Positions 4,329 to 11,452 of a DNA stretch of 11,452 bases are shown here, piece after piece. Below the pieces are notes generated by a model that saw nothing but the letters and a program-made list of their open reading frames with translations, ran no database searches and was not told where the DNA came from. Source of the stretch: Fidelibacterota bacterium (GTDB lineage Bacteria; Fidelibacterota; Fidelibacteria; Fidelibacterales; Fidelibacteraceae); contig JAUVKP010000007.1 in assembly GCA_030596185.1 (NCBI GenBank), positions 1 to 11,452 on the forward strand, read 5' to 3'. The first letter of the stretch is position 1. Each line of letters starts with the position of its first letter. A program made the translations under genes and the position numbers.

Positions 4329-6980
4329 TTATTTCATTAATAAACATTTTTCAACGGTCTGATATGTTCCCGATGAATTCCTTACATTAGCCTTGATGAA
4401 ATACAATCCGGTTGCTTGGTCGGCAGCATTCCAACTCAACTCATACGTTCCTAAATTTTGATCGTCATTAACTAGTGTCTCTATCATTTTGCCATTTATA
4501 TTATAAACACTGATATTAACCAAGCTGATAATTGAAAGCTGATAATTTACCGACAATCTGGGATTAAACGGATTTGGATATATATCTAACAAGAATGGAG
4601 TTATCGGGATTTGTGGGGCAATATTTGTCTCGATCGAGTCTGTAAGTATCGATGTCTCAACAGTACTACCTGCCGGAACGTCAACCAAAGCATAGACTAT
4701 TCTAGGGCTTGATAGTGAATCTATTTGAAATAAGTCAGCATTGGTCAAAGAATCTATTTTCATACCGTCTTCAAGATGAAATTTCACAAGACAATCTTCA
4801 AAATCAATATTTGAATTATTGGTTATTCTAGCCAATGAATGATCAGTATTCACAGTTTTTATTAATGTTTCACCTAAATAGCCGGCTTGAATAGCTCTGT
4901 TAAAAGTGATCTCGTTATTTACAATTTTTACGATCCTGTACCATCGGGCACCATCACACGTAGCAGCGGTACTGATATCATACGGAAGTACAGCATCTTC
5001 ATTATTACCATGAACATGTCCCCAAAAGGCAGCATCTACCCCCAAAGCCGATAAATTTAATTCATGCTTAAAATCATAATGATAAAATAGAACTTTCAAG
5101 TCAGCACTTGAATGTTCAGCCAAATCCTCTGATAACCATTGAAATTGAGAGGAAATAAAACTTGTCTCTCCATACAGCTCATATCGCCATTCATCATAAT
5201 TGTCATATGCTTCCAATCCCATAAAATGAGCATTTCCATAATTAAAAGAATAGTTTTGAGTTGTTGTGGCTGTGCTGCTTGTACTATTTAAATATTTCCA
5301 TCCAAAATATTTCCACCAAGTGCGTCTCGCAGTACCGTCAGAGGCAGGGGTAGAATCCCAACCACCCAGATCATGATTTCCGCTTACCAGAAAAAGAGGT
5401 ACATTCAATTCATGAAGTAATTTTTTTCCACGGGAGATCGAGGGAATACCAAGTTCCTCAATTTCACCATCATTGATGAAATCACCGGTATGAAGTACAA
5501 AATCAGGATTGATAATATTTATATCATCAATAACTGCACGGAAATCTTCGATTTCAGTTGAATCTTCTTCTAAACCATCATCACCCCAGTAATAATGAGA
5601 AGGCAAATGGGTATCGGTTACATGAATAAAAGAAAAGTTATTTTTATATTCCGGGATCACATAGAGGGAGTGCTCAGAGATATCCAGACTATCTATCCCG
5701 GTGCAAGTGAGCTTTAGATCGTATAATCCATATAGCATGGATGAAGGTAAGTATGCTTCCAGTGTGCGTAATCCAAAAGGAGAACTTTCACTTGTTTCAA
5801 TAAAATTTAGATCAGTGATATTATTATTAAATAGAAGAGAAAGAGATAGGACAGATTCGGATACAGGTAAACTGATCTTAACAAAGATCGTATCGCCGGG
5901 CATAGACATACTTGGGATGTTAATTAGAGGAGATTGAATGATAGTTAGGGTATCTTGTCCGATTGTAGGCATTATTGTAGCACCAAGTGTAAATGAAATA
6001 TTCTGATGTGAATCAGTTGAAATACTAAATAATTTCTCTTCGTTTTGACCTGCGGCTGTTACTCTACAGATCCAGTTGCCTGTTTCTAGATGAGAATTTA
6101 GAAAACCCAAATCGTTTGTATGGCCTTCAAGTGTAGGCCCGGATTCCATTTCCCTTAAAAAATATATAAGTGCATTATTTACAGGTAACCCCTCTTTGAT
6201 GACAGAGACGCTTACTTGCCCGGTGGGAAGATTTTTCATATCAAGATATGTATTGTATATTCCTTGTAGGTCTTCTGCAACAGTAAAATATCTTATAATG
6301 CTCGCAGAATCTCCGGCAAGTATATCAACTTCATTTATGGTCGCATCACTCCAGTAACTGCCATGGATAGCTTCGAAATTCTCATGGGCCATATAACCGT
6401 ATAAGGTATTAGGTGTTTTGGATGCCAGCCATGCTGTAGATGAATTTTCGCCTGGAACAAAAGGATTGCTTCCCCATGAAAGGGCATCTCCCATGCCATA
6501 TGAGTTCAGGGTCGAAATTGATTGATTATAAAATCTGGTAATAACTTTTAACATAGGAGTATTATTATAGAGGATATAGTCAGTCGTAATGTCAATACTG
6601 GTATTATCAAAATCGACACCGCTTACACGGACATGAGCTGAATCGTGGGGAGTTCCGCTAGAAATAATTTGAATAGTGTTATAAGTGGCTTGACGTGGGT
6701 AATCATTATCCAAATAAAGATACAATAGATCAAAATCATCACTTCCGCCTTCAAGAGTAGCATCAATGCATAATCCTCCGGATTTTCCGGGATATAGAGT
6801 ATTGGGAATATCGGAAATAATAAAAGAAACGCTATCATTATTGATGAGGTAATCACCAATAATGCCCGTTGCATGACTTCCTGCTAACAACTGTGCTGAA
6901 GATGTGATCTTAAGAGCGTTCGCTGACCAAGCAAAACTAATGATAGATAAAGTTAAAATGATGTGTTTTATTATTTTCAT
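4329..6980 (-). CDS. Secreted calcineurin-like metallophosphoesterase with C-terminal sorting domain
   Basis: A protein of 883 residues with an N-terminal signal peptide (about 1-22, cut near SANA). Residues 23-250 are beta-rich and I do not recognise them. Residues about 254-335 look like a carboxypeptidase-regulatory or Ig-like domain. The metallophosphoesterase core (about 449-690) has the full metal set: DTH (456-458), GD (499-500), GNHD (534-537), His634 in YHYDF, and GHVH (654-657), so two-metal phosphoester hydrolysis is expected; the substrate is unknown. The end carries a YPNPFNP domain (801-883) with ISVYNINGKMIETL and TGLYFIKA segments, the type A tail used for type IX-like export or surface attachment in FCB bacteria. 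AAGGGA lies about 8 bases before the start. It is separated from nifJ by a terminator, so it is probably transcribed alone. Confidence 0.9.
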   Translation of the reverse strand: MKIIKHIILTLSIISFAWSANALKITSSAQLLAGSHATGIIGDYLINNDSVSFIISDIPNTLYPGKSGGLCIDATLEGGSDDFDLLYLYLDNDYPRQATYNTIQIISSGTPHDSAHVRVSGVDFDNTSIDITTDYILYNNTPMLKVITRFYNQSISTLNSYGMGDALSWGSNPFVPGENSSTAWLASKTPNTLYGYMAHENFEAIHGSYWSDATINEVDILAGDSASIIRYFTVAEDLQGIYNTYLDMKNLPTGQVSVSVIKEGLPVNNALIYFLREMESGPTLEGHTNDLGFLNSHLETGNWICRVTAAGQNEEKLFSISTDSHQNISFTLGATIMPTIGQDTLTIIQSPLINIPSMSMPGDTIFVKISLPVSESVLSLSLLFNNNITDLNFIETSESSPFGLRTLEAYLPSSMLYGLYDLKLTCTGIDSLDISEHSLYVIPEYKNNFSFIHVTDTHLPSHYYWGDDGLEEDSTEIEDFRAVIDDINIINPDFVLHTGDFINDGEIEELGIPSISRGKKLLHELNVPLFLVSGNHDLGGWDSTPASDGTARRTWWKYFGWKYLNSTSSTATTTQNYSFNYGNAHFMGLEAYDNYDEWRYELYGETSFISSQFQWLSEDLAEHSSADLKVLFYHYDFKHELNLSALGVDAAFWGHVHGNNEDAVLPYDISTAATCDGARWYRIVKIVNNEITFNRAIQAGYLGETLIKTVNTDHSLARITNNSNIDFEDCLVKFHLEDGMKIDSLTNADLFQIDSLSSPRIVYALVDVPAGSTVETSILTDSIETNIAPQIPITPFLLDIYPNPFNPRLSVNYQLSIISLVNISVYNINGKMIETLVNDDQNLGTYELSWNAADQATGLYFIKANVRNSSGTYQTVEKCLLMK

Positions 6981-7021
6981 GTATTTCCCTTATTGGTGGA
7001 TGAATATTAGTCAATTGGGCA

Positions 7022-7050
7022 CTTACATGCAAATATAATAAAGAGTTCAA
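7022..7050 (-). promoter_or_regulatory. Candidate promoter of the phosphoesterase gene
   Basis: On the minus strand TTGAAC (7045-7050) and TGTAAG (7022-7027) are 17 bases apart, each 4 of 6 to consensus. The same stretch contains TATATTTGC, which fits the Bacteroidetes -7 pattern TAnnTTTG, but no matching -33 TTTG is found at the right distance. The evidence is weak. Confidence 0.3.
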
Positions 7051-7067
7051 TATTATTTCTACAATTA

Positions 7068-7095
7068 AAAAAGCCCCGAATTCTCGAGGCTTTTT
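7068..7095 (-). terminator. Intrinsic terminator of nifJ
   Basis: AAAAAGCC (7068-7075) pairs with GGCTTTTT (7088-7095). An inner CGA/TCG pairing lies beyond one C-A mismatch, with an ATTC loop. On the minus strand it is followed by a run of six T's, 20 bases after the nifJ stop. The A and T tracts are nearly symmetric, so it could work in both directions, though no plus-strand gene ends here. Confidence 0.85.
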
Positions 7096-7114
7096 ATTAT
7101 CATCGTTGCCGATA

Positions 7115-10100
7115 TTATTCAGCTAACTTCTTATATGTTTTCCAGCGGGCTTTAGTGTATTTCAAAAAATCCTCACGGAATTTTTCAACATTTTCAGGAA
7201 AGGTTCTTTCAAGTGATGAATAACGTTTTTCACCGTTCAGGAAGTCAATAACCTCAAAATTCGGTTCTTTTGAATCTAAGATCAATGGATTCTTGCCTTC
7301 ATCTTTTAATTTTGGGTTAAAACGGTAGTTTAACCAGTATCCGGTATCAACAGCTTTTTTCTCTTCTTTTTGAGAAAGTCCCATGTCGATACCATGATTA
7401 ATACACGGTGAGTAAGCGATCACTATTGATGGGCCATCATAAGCCTCTGCTTCTTGAAATGCTTTTACCACTTGATTTTTACTGGCACCCATAGCAACTG
7501 ATGCTACATAAACATATCCGTATGTCATAAGCATACGACCCAGATCTTTTTTAATTGTTTTCTTACCTGATTCGGCAAATTTAGCTACTGCGCCAAGGGG
7601 AGATGCTTTGGAAGCCTGACCGCCGGTATTGGAGTAAACTTCTGTATCAAGAACAAGAATATTGATATTCTTGCCAGATGCCAGAGTATGATCCAACCCA
7701 CCATAGCCGATATCATAAGCCCAGCCGTCACCACCAAAAGCCCAGACAGATTTTTCAATGAGATAACTTTTTAATTCAATAGATTTTCTGACTATAGGAT
7801 CATTGGTATTTTCTTTTTCAAGCAAGACCTGAATAGTTTTAGCATTTTCCTTGGCTTCTATATTAACATCAGACCAATTTTCCAGCGACCAGTTAATAGC
7901 TGTTTTTAATTCATTGGAGACACCGGAGTCAATCAATTTTTTCAAAGTGGATTTCAATTGTCTACGATTAGAATCAACCGCTAATCGCATTCCAAATCCG
8001 TATTCCGCATTGTCTTCAAACAATGAATTTGCCCATGTGGGTCCATGGCCGTCTTTGTTTTTACAATAGGGAATTGTCGGAAATGTAGCGCCGTAAATTG
8101 AAGAACAACCAGTAGCGTTTGCCACGACCATTCTATCGCCAAACAATTGTGTAGCCAGCTTAATGTAAGGTGTTTCACCACATCCGGCACAGGCGCCTGA
8201 GAATTCAAACAAAGGCTGCATGAACTGAGATCCTTTAACACTGAAGCGTTTTCCTGATCCCATAATATCGGTAGGAAGTTGATGAAAGAAGGCTTCATTA
8301 GCATTTTCACCTGCTTGGCGTTCTTCATCAATGGGACGTAACTCAAGAGCCTGAACAGGACATTCATTGACACATACAGAACATCCGACACAATCTTCAA
8401 CATAAACCTGAATCTTGTATTTTTTATCAGAATCCTTGCCTTTGACATCCAAAACATTAAACGTATCCGGAGCACCTTTCAAATTTTCAGGGTCAATTAA
8501 TTTAGCACGTATTGCGGCATGCGGACAAACAAAAGCGCACTGATTGCATTGAATACATATATCAGCGTTCCAATGTGGCACAGCCGGTGCAACACCCCGT
8601 TTTTCTAACTGTGTGGTTGCAGAAGGAACATATCCGTCAAACGGCATATCCGAAACAGGAATATCATCGCCTTTTTCACGCATAATGCGTTCGATAATAT
8701 TTTTCGTAAATTCATCTGCATTGTCCGGAACCAGTTTTTTAGGTTCTGTCGCTTTTTCAGGCAGCGAGGATGGAATTATAATTTCTTTCAGTGCTGCCTC
8801 TGTTGCATCGACGGCTTTCCAGTTCATCTCAACAACATCTTTTCCTTTTTTCTTGTAGCTTTTTTCAATAGCGTTTTTAATGAGATCAATAGCCTCATCT
8901 TTTGGCAGAACACCCGAGATAATAAAAAAGGCAGCCTGCATGACGGTATTGATCCGTCCACCAAGACCCACTTCCTCGGCAATTTTTAAGGCATTGATAT
9001 TGTATACCTTAATTTTTTTATCAATGATCTCTTTTTGCATATCTTTCGTGAAGTAAGAGAAAACTTCATCAGATTTCCAAATCGAGTTTTGCAGAAAAAC
9101 GCCGTTCTCTTTAATGCCTTCAAGAATATCATAGCGGCCGACAAAAGCCTGGTTATGATTAGCAATAAAATCTGCGTTAGTAACCAAATATTCCGATTGG
9201 ATGGGTGACATTCCGAACCGCAGATGTGAACGGGTAATTCCACCGGATTTTTTCGAATCATATTGAAAATATCCCTGCGCGTTCATGTCAGTATTATCAC
9301 CAATAATTTTAATAGAGTTTTTATTAGCACCAACGGTACCATCGGATCCTAATCCCCAAAATTTAGCGGAAAATGTTCCTTTTGGCAAAGTGTTGATATT
9401 TTCTTTGATCTCAAGAGATTTAAAGGATACGTTATCCACAATACCTACAGTGAAATCATGTGAGCATTTTTCCTCAAGATGATCATAAACTGCTTTAACC
9501 ATCGACGGAGTAAATTCTTTCGATGATAATCCGTAACGGCCGCCAATAATAGTGATATTCTTGTCTTTTAATGCGGCAACAATATCAAGATAGAGAGGTT
9601 CACCAAGTGAGCCCGGCTCTTTAGTGCGATCCAGAACCGCAATTTTCTTTACACTTTCCGGAATAGCGGCAATCAAAGCTTCGACAGAGAAAGGACGATA
9701 TAGACGAACCTTTATAAGTCCAACTTTTTCACCCTTTGCAGTCAAGTAATTGATGGTTTCTTCAATTGTATCACATCCGGTACCCATTGCTATAATAATC
9801 TTTTCTGCATCCGGAGCACCAAAATAATCAAATAAGTGATATTGGCGACCAATGACCTTTGCAACTTTATCCATATATTCTTGAATAATACCCGGAGTTG
9901 CATCATATAATAAATTGGTTGTTTCACGACCTTGAAAATATACATCCGGATTTTGCGCACCAACTTTAACTCTGGGAGCTTCAGGATTCATAGCGCGAGC
10001 GCGAAAGTCTCCGATATATTTTTCGTCTACAAGTGATTTTATTGTATCATAGTCGATAATTTCCACTTTCTGAATTTCATGGGAGTTACGGAAGCCATCA

Positions 10101-10615
10101 AAGAAATTTAAAAAAGGAATACTGGATTTTAAGGTCGCAAGATGCGAAACAATCGCAAGATCCATGATCTCCTGAATATTAGAAGCTGCGACCAATGCCC
10201 ATCCGGTATTACGTGCGGACATCACATCTGAATGATCACCAAAAATAGAAAGTGACTGTGTAGCCAGTGAACGGGCAGAAACATGAAAAACGGTTGGCAG
10301 CATTTCTCCGGCAATTTTATGCATATTAGGGAGCATTAGCATTAATCCCTGAGATGCGGTAAATGTTGTTGTAAAAGCACCTGCCGAAAGAGCTCCGTGT
10401 ACTGCACCTGCCGCACCGGCTTCCGATTGCATTTCTATAACATCAACTATTTCCCCAAAGAGGTTTTTTCTTCCATTTGCAGCCCAGACATCTGCATATT
10501 CCCCCATAGTAGAAGACGGGGTAATAGGATAAATAGCAGCTACATCGCTAAAAGCATACGCAACATGTGTAGCAGCAGCATTTCCATCGATTGTTTGTTT
10601 CTTAAATTTACTCAT
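7115..10615 (-). CDS. nifJ: Pyruvate:ferredoxin (flavodoxin) oxidoreductase, single chain
   Basis: A complete 1166-residue enzyme that converts pyruvate and CoA to acetyl-CoA, CO2 and reduced ferredoxin, the main pyruvate route in many anaerobes. Residues 1-410 hold the pyruvate-binding domains, starting with YPITPSS (29-35). The gamma domain follows, with GLGSDGTVGANK (421-432) and GGITRSHLRFG (458-468). Two ferredoxin-type clusters come next: Cys687/690/693/697 and Cys742/745/748/752. The third cluster uses Cys809, Cys812, Cys837 and Cys1071. The thiamine-diphosphate domain has GGDGWAYDIGYGG (961-973) and YSNTGGQASK (994-1003). It ends without the C-terminal extension that shields the oxygen-stable Desulfovibrio africanus enzyme, so it is probably oxygen-sensitive. 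AGGAG sits 7 bases before the start. Promoter, leader palindrome and repeat array lie upstream; its own terminator lies downstream, so it is monocistronic. Confidence 0.97.
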   Translation of the reverse strand: MSKFKKQTIDGNAAATHVAYAFSDVAAIYPITPSSTMGEYADVWAANGRKNLFGEIVDVIEMQSEAGAAGAVHGALSAGAFTTTFTASQGLMLMLPNMHKIAGEMLPTVFHVSARSLATQSLSIFGDHSDVMSARNTGWALVAASNIQEIMDLAIVSHLATLKSSIPFLNFFDGFRNSHEIQKVEIIDYDTIKSLVDEKYIGDFRARAMNPEAPRVKVGAQNPDVYFQGRETTNLLYDATPGIIQEYMDKVAKVIGRQYHLFDYFGAPDAEKIIIAMGTGCDTIEETINYLTAKGEKVGLIKVRLYRPFSVEALIAAIPESVKKIAVLDRTKEPGSLGEPLYLDIVAALKDKNITIIGGRYGLSSKEFTPSMVKAVYDHLEEKCSHDFTVGIVDNVSFKSLEIKENINTLPKGTFSAKFWGLGSDGTVGANKNSIKIIGDNTDMNAQGYFQYDSKKSGGITRSHLRFGMSPIQSEYLVTNADFIANHNQAFVGRYDILEGIKENGVFLQNSIWKSDEVFSYFTKDMQKEIIDKKIKVYNINALKIAEEVGLGGRINTVMQAAFFIISGVLPKDEAIDLIKNAIEKSYKKKGKDVVEMNWKAVDATEAALKEIIIPSSLPEKATEPKKLVPDNADEFTKNIIERIMREKGDDIPVSDMPFDGYVPSATTQLEKRGVAPAVPHWNADICIQCNQCAFVCPHAAIRAKLIDPENLKGAPDTFNVLDVKGKDSDKKYKIQVYVEDCVGCSVCVNECPVQALELRPIDEERQAGENANEAFFHQLPTDIMGSGKRFSVKGSQFMQPLFEFSGACAGCGETPYIKLATQLFGDRMVVANATGCSSIYGATFPTIPYCKNKDGHGPTWANSLFEDNAEYGFGMRLAVDSNRRQLKSTLKKLIDSGVSNELKTAINWSLENWSDVNIEAKENAKTIQVLLEKENTNDPIVRKSIELKSYLIEKSVWAFGGDGWAYDIGYGGLDHTLASGKNINILVLDTEVYSNTGGQASKASPLGAVAKFAESGKKTIKKDLGRMLMTYGYVYVASVAMGASKNQVVKAFQEAEAYDGPSIVIAYSPCINHGIDMGLSQKEEKKAVDTGYWLNYRFNPKLKDEGKNPLILDSKEPNFEVIDFLNGEKRYSSLERTFPENVEKFREDFLKYTKARWKTYKKLAE

Positions 10616-10643
10616 TTTTACTCCTAATATATTTCAATTCTAA

Positions 10644-10656
10644 TTGTTGCCAACAA
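10644..10656. promoter_or_regulatory. 13-bp palindrome at the predicted nifJ transcription start
   Basis: TTGTTG-C-CAACAA is a perfect odd palindrome. It covers about +1 to +12 if the promoter at 10662-10690 is used. With a one-base centre it cannot form a stable RNA hairpin over its full length, so a protein-binding operator is the better guess. The binding protein is unknown; it does not fit the longer Rex consensus. Confidence 0.45.
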
Positions 10657-10661
10657 CCTGC

Positions 10662-10690
10662 AAGATACAATGAAAAACATGCGAGGTAAA
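10662..10690 (-). promoter_or_regulatory. Candidate sigma-70-type promoter of nifJ
   Basis: On the minus strand TTTACC (10685-10690) and TATCTT (10662-10667) are spaced by 17 bases, each 4 of 6 to consensus. The start would be near 10655, giving a leader of about 40 bases that ends in AGGAG (10621-10625, minus strand) before the nifJ ATG. Confidence 0.5.
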
Positions 10691-10728
10691 GGGAATTTTT
10701 TGGAAAATAATCACATTAAAAAAGCTGT

Positions 10729-10817
10729 TGAACTGACTCAGTTCAGATCAAACTAACTGAGTCAGTTGATTATTTAAACAACTGACTCAACCATTAGTAT
10801 TTCAATTGGCTCAGTGC
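10729..10817. repeat. Four-unit array of a 13-bp near-palindrome, 24-25 bp period
   Basis: The unit AACTGASTCAGTT occurs at 10731-10743 (centre C, perfect palindrome, extended to 17 bp at 10729-10745), 10755-10767 (centre G, perfect), 10780-10792 (first 10 bases intact) and 10804-10816 (10 of 13 matching unit 1). Start-to-start distances are 24, 25 and 24. Neighbouring units can pair: 10731-10743 with 10755-10767 (13 bp) or 10758-10768 with 10779-10789 (11 bp). The array fills the gap from 5 bases past the RAYT stop to about 40 bases upstream of the nifJ -35 box. On the minus strand the last hairpin is followed 7 bases later by six T's, so it could also end RAYT transcripts. It may be an operator array or RAYT-associated repeats. 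Confidence 0.8.
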
Positions 10818-11393
10818 TTAGAAGGAGAGAAAGTTCAATATGTCTTTATTTGAAAGGTAGTTTGAAATACTGTTAATAAAGTTTTTATAATTATCTTGAG
10901 TAATGAATAGTTTTTCGCATATGTCTTTGGGTGTTAATATATTATTACTTTTCCCTATCCAGTCGTTGTAATTTGAGTATGCCCAATCTTCTGGATTATC
11001 CACTAAATCCTTTCGGACAGGATTTAAGTGGATGTATTTGCATAAATGAAGAAGGTAAGTATTGCTCTCGATAATTCTATGTTGTAGAGGTGATCGAAAG
11101 ATAGGTCCTTTTCGATTATATTTCTTGTTGTAGTAAATCGCGTATCTGATAAATGAATAATTGAAAAGTTTGAATACTTCTGTTTCACTATTTTGTTTTA
11201 TGAGGAAATGGTAATGATCAGGCATTATACAGTAGGCAAAAACACTAGCAGGTATTCTTTTGATGTTTCTGCTAATAGATTGAATTAAAAAGTCATAATC
11301 TCTATCATCATAACAGAGCTGATAATCATCAATTGCATGATTGTAAATATGGAATATTGCTCCAGACATAAAATCCTCTTTTAAACATCTCAT
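10818..11393 (-). CDS. REP-associated tyrosine transposase (RAYT, Y1_Tnp/IS200-like family)
   Basis: A protein of 191 residues (183 if it starts at the second Met). It has the single-strand DNA nuclease fold of the HUH family: HIYNHAIDD at the start, the metal-binding His60-Tyr61-His62 in MPDHYHFLI, a helix with candidate catalytic tyrosines (Tyr84, Tyr87, Tyr88) in RYAIYYNKKYNRKG, then PIFRS, YIHLNPVRKDLV (120-131) and a WAYSNY motif. The spacing is that of RAYTs rather than IS200/IS605 TnpA. Such proteins bind and cut REP hairpins next to GTAG. Two starts are possible: ATG at 11393 with GGGGGA upstream, or ATG at 11369 with GAGGA 4 bases before it; the second fits relatives better. No accessory gene or IS ends are visible, so it is a single-copy domesticated-type gene here. 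It appears intact, with all key residues present. Confidence 0.9.
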   Translation of the reverse strand: MRCLKEDFMSGAIFHIYNHAIDDYQLCYDDRDYDFLIQSISRNIKRIPASVFAYCIMPDHYHFLIKQNSETEVFKLFNYSFIRYAIYYNKKYNRKGPIFRSPLQHRIIESNTYLLHLCKYIHLNPVRKDLVDNPEDWAYSNYNDWIGKSNNILTPKDICEKLFITQDNYKNFINSISNYLSNKDILNFLSF

Positions 11394-11410
11394 AATTTGT
11401 CCCCCAAATT
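11394..11410. repeat. Short inverted repeat just upstream of the RAYT start
   Basis: AATTTG (11394-11399) and CAAATT (11405-11410) flank a five-base centre. It overlaps the GGGGGA that could serve as ribosome site for the 11393 start, so folding could hide that site and favour the internal start at 11369. Confidence 0.4.
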
Positions 11411-11440
11411 TTCTGTGAAAATATAAGTATTTTTACAGAG
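11411..11440. repeat. Long inverted repeat upstream of RAYT, overlapping its likely promoter
   Basis: CTGTGAAAATA (11413-11423) pairs with TATTTTTACAG (11428-11438) through one G-T pair, with loop TAAG; flanking bases add a T-A pair and a further T-G wobble. On the minus strand the repeat contains TATATT, a possible -10 box for the RAYT gene, but I find no good -35. It could be an operator or the end of the RAYT-associated element. Confidence 0.5.
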
Positions 11441-11452
11441 TAAATCAGTGAT

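Noticed and set aside
4522..4547. Direct repeat of AAGCTGATAATT, 14-base period
   Set aside because: It is within the sorting-domain code, the period is not a multiple of three, and the protein spacing there is normal for the family; probably chance.
7981..8475. Minus-strand open frame of 164 codons within nifJ
   Set aside because: It overlaps the Fe-S region of nifJ in another frame; the nifJ frame has all cysteine motifs intact.
10729..10817. CRISPR array
   Set aside because: Repeats are 13 bp with 11-12-bp gaps, units alternate in centre base and decay, and there are no cas genes.

Overview
The window reads as AT-rich chromosome from an anaerobic bacterium of the Fibrobacteres-Chlorobi-Bacteroidetes (FCB) superphylum or a related candidate phylum such as Cloacimonadota, Marinimicrobia or Calditrichota. 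Two things point there. A large secreted protein ends in a YPNPFNP-type C-terminal sorting domain, and the central metabolic gene is a single-chain pyruvate:ferredoxin oxidoreductase. The exact phylum cannot be fixed from this sequence alone.

Layout. 1-720 (minus) is the N-terminal third of a homoaconitase close to the fungal LYS4 type, an enzyme of the alpha-aminoadipate route to lysine. Upstream of it on the same strand are a hairpin terminator (787-810) and a tRNA-Lys(UUU) gene (814-886) with a good sigma-70-like promoter. Back to back with that promoter is another good promoter that starts a tightly packed plus-strand operon of five genes (1052-4248): DUF4416, DUF2953 (YtfI-like), GerW/YtfJ family, a Crp/Fnr-family regulator, and a YtqA/YhcC-type radical SAM enzyme. 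Three of the four junctions overlap and the fourth has a 12-bp gap, so translational coupling is likely. A perfect CRP-type dyad (TGTGA-N6-TCACA) lies inside the operon.

The operon meets a convergent minus-strand gene (4329-6980) for a secreted metallophosphoesterase with a sorting tail. The short gap between them holds a REP/REPIN-like element: a GTAG foot followed by an 11-bp inverted repeat. Upstream of the phosphoesterase is the terminator of nifJ/por (7115-10615, minus), a complete pyruvate:ferredoxin oxidoreductase with all expected thiamine-diphosphate and Fe-S residues.

The right end (10616-11452) holds the nifJ control region and a REP-associated tyrosine transposase (RAYT, Y1_Tnp family; 10818-11393, minus). 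Between these two genes are a probable nifJ promoter, a 13-bp palindrome at the predicted start of transcription, and a four-copy array of a 13-bp near-palindrome repeating every 24-25 bp. I did not recognise this array. It is the least explained structure in the window and, with the RAYT/REP pair, the most interesting.
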